63,868 nucleotides of DNA from positions 1 through 63,868 of the forward strand of contig JABBOB010000010.1 of the NCBI GenBank assembly GCA_019352055.1. Direction: 5' to 3'. Positions 63,827 to 63,868 of this stretch are shown piece by piece. The notes under the pieces were generated by a model. The model was not told the DNA's origin and did not search any database. It saw only the letters and a program-made list of their open reading frames with translations. Positions within the stretch are counted from its first letter, which is position 1. Every line of letters starts with the position of its first letter. Position numbers and translations under genes: made by a program. The stretch is from Acidobacteriota bacterium (GTDB lineage: Bacteria > Actinomycetota > Actinomycetes > Actinomycetales > Microbacteriaceae).

Positions 63827-63868
63827 GGGAACCGTGGATTGTTGCTTCGAGCACGGGTCTCAGATTCC

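Larger units (their letters stand above)
61371..63868. mobile_element. Integrative element at tRNA-Lys (left end, partial)
   Basis: From the tRNA-Lys gene rightward come a tyrosine integrase reading toward the tRNA, a replication-relaxation-like gene, a 125-nt nested inverted repeat and small frames, then the window ends. This int-next-to-tRNA layout is that of actinobacterial prophages and AICE-type conjugative elements. The right attachment site is outside the window, so type and size are unknown. Confidence 0.75.

Overview
The window is about 64 kb of high-GC actinobacterial chromosome and is most likely from Microbacteriaceae. The evidence is the gene set: CarD, SenX3-RegX3, SigK with an RskA-type anti-sigma factor, DUF3027 next to a cold-shock gene, DUF3263, a WXG100 protein, PolyP kinase beside a MutT1-like Nudix/phosphatase fusion, an IspD-IspF fusion, and many GTG/TTG starts and apparently leaderless mRNAs. 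Nearly all of it is ordinary, densely packed core chromosome. Only the last 2.5 kb is clearly mobile.

Layout. 0-20 kb: an accessory and metabolic mixture of membrane proteins, two MarR circuits with clear palindromic operators, FtsW/RodA and LCP cell-wall genes, a CtaG-like protein, SDR and zinc-dependent dehydrogenases, an acyltransferase and a PIG-V-like glycosyltransferase, CorA, an LLM oxidoreductase and a GAF protein. 19-25 kb: nucleoside hydrolase with HNH nuclease, NlpC/P60, an IdeR-type regulator divergent from serC, and DUF3027 with a CSD protein. 25-33 kb: an OmpR-type two-component system, an orphan WXG100 protein, CIRCE-controlled groEL, cspA, LytR_C and DUF3263 proteins, msrB, tRNA-Thr and a DsbA-like thiol oxidoreductase. 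33-41 kb: an MsiK-like shared sugar ATPase coupled to a DUF4032 kinase-like protein, then an AbiEi/DUF559-like gene flanked by new palindromic repeats, then rlmB, cysS, ispDF and carD.

41-59 kb is a phosphate region: RegX3-SenX3 divergent from PhoU, then gpm, FUSC, YgfZ, a FABP-like protein and a GlnR-like orphan regulator, then ppk, the MutT1-like gene and pstSCAB. Candidate PHO boxes (GTTCACC-type units at 11-bp periodicity) lie in front of phoU/senX3 and pstS. RegX3/SenX3/PhoU would sense phosphate through Pst and control both uptake and polyphosphate. 59-61 kb: SigK-like sigma and anti-sigma, plus two hypotheticals. 61.37 kb to the end: tRNA-Lys carrying an integrative element whose integrase gene runs into the tRNA, a replication-relaxation-like gene, and a 125-nt nested inverted repeat.

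The most unusual signal is a family of three intergenic elements (35855-35963, 36896-37004, 58710-58796). Each has a dyad of four 7-bp GCAGGAA sites at exactly the same spacing: 19 bp, then 22 bp across the centre, then 19 bp. Two carry a fifth site 22 bp outside. All three abut stop codons, and two of them bracket the AbiEi/DUF559-like gene.
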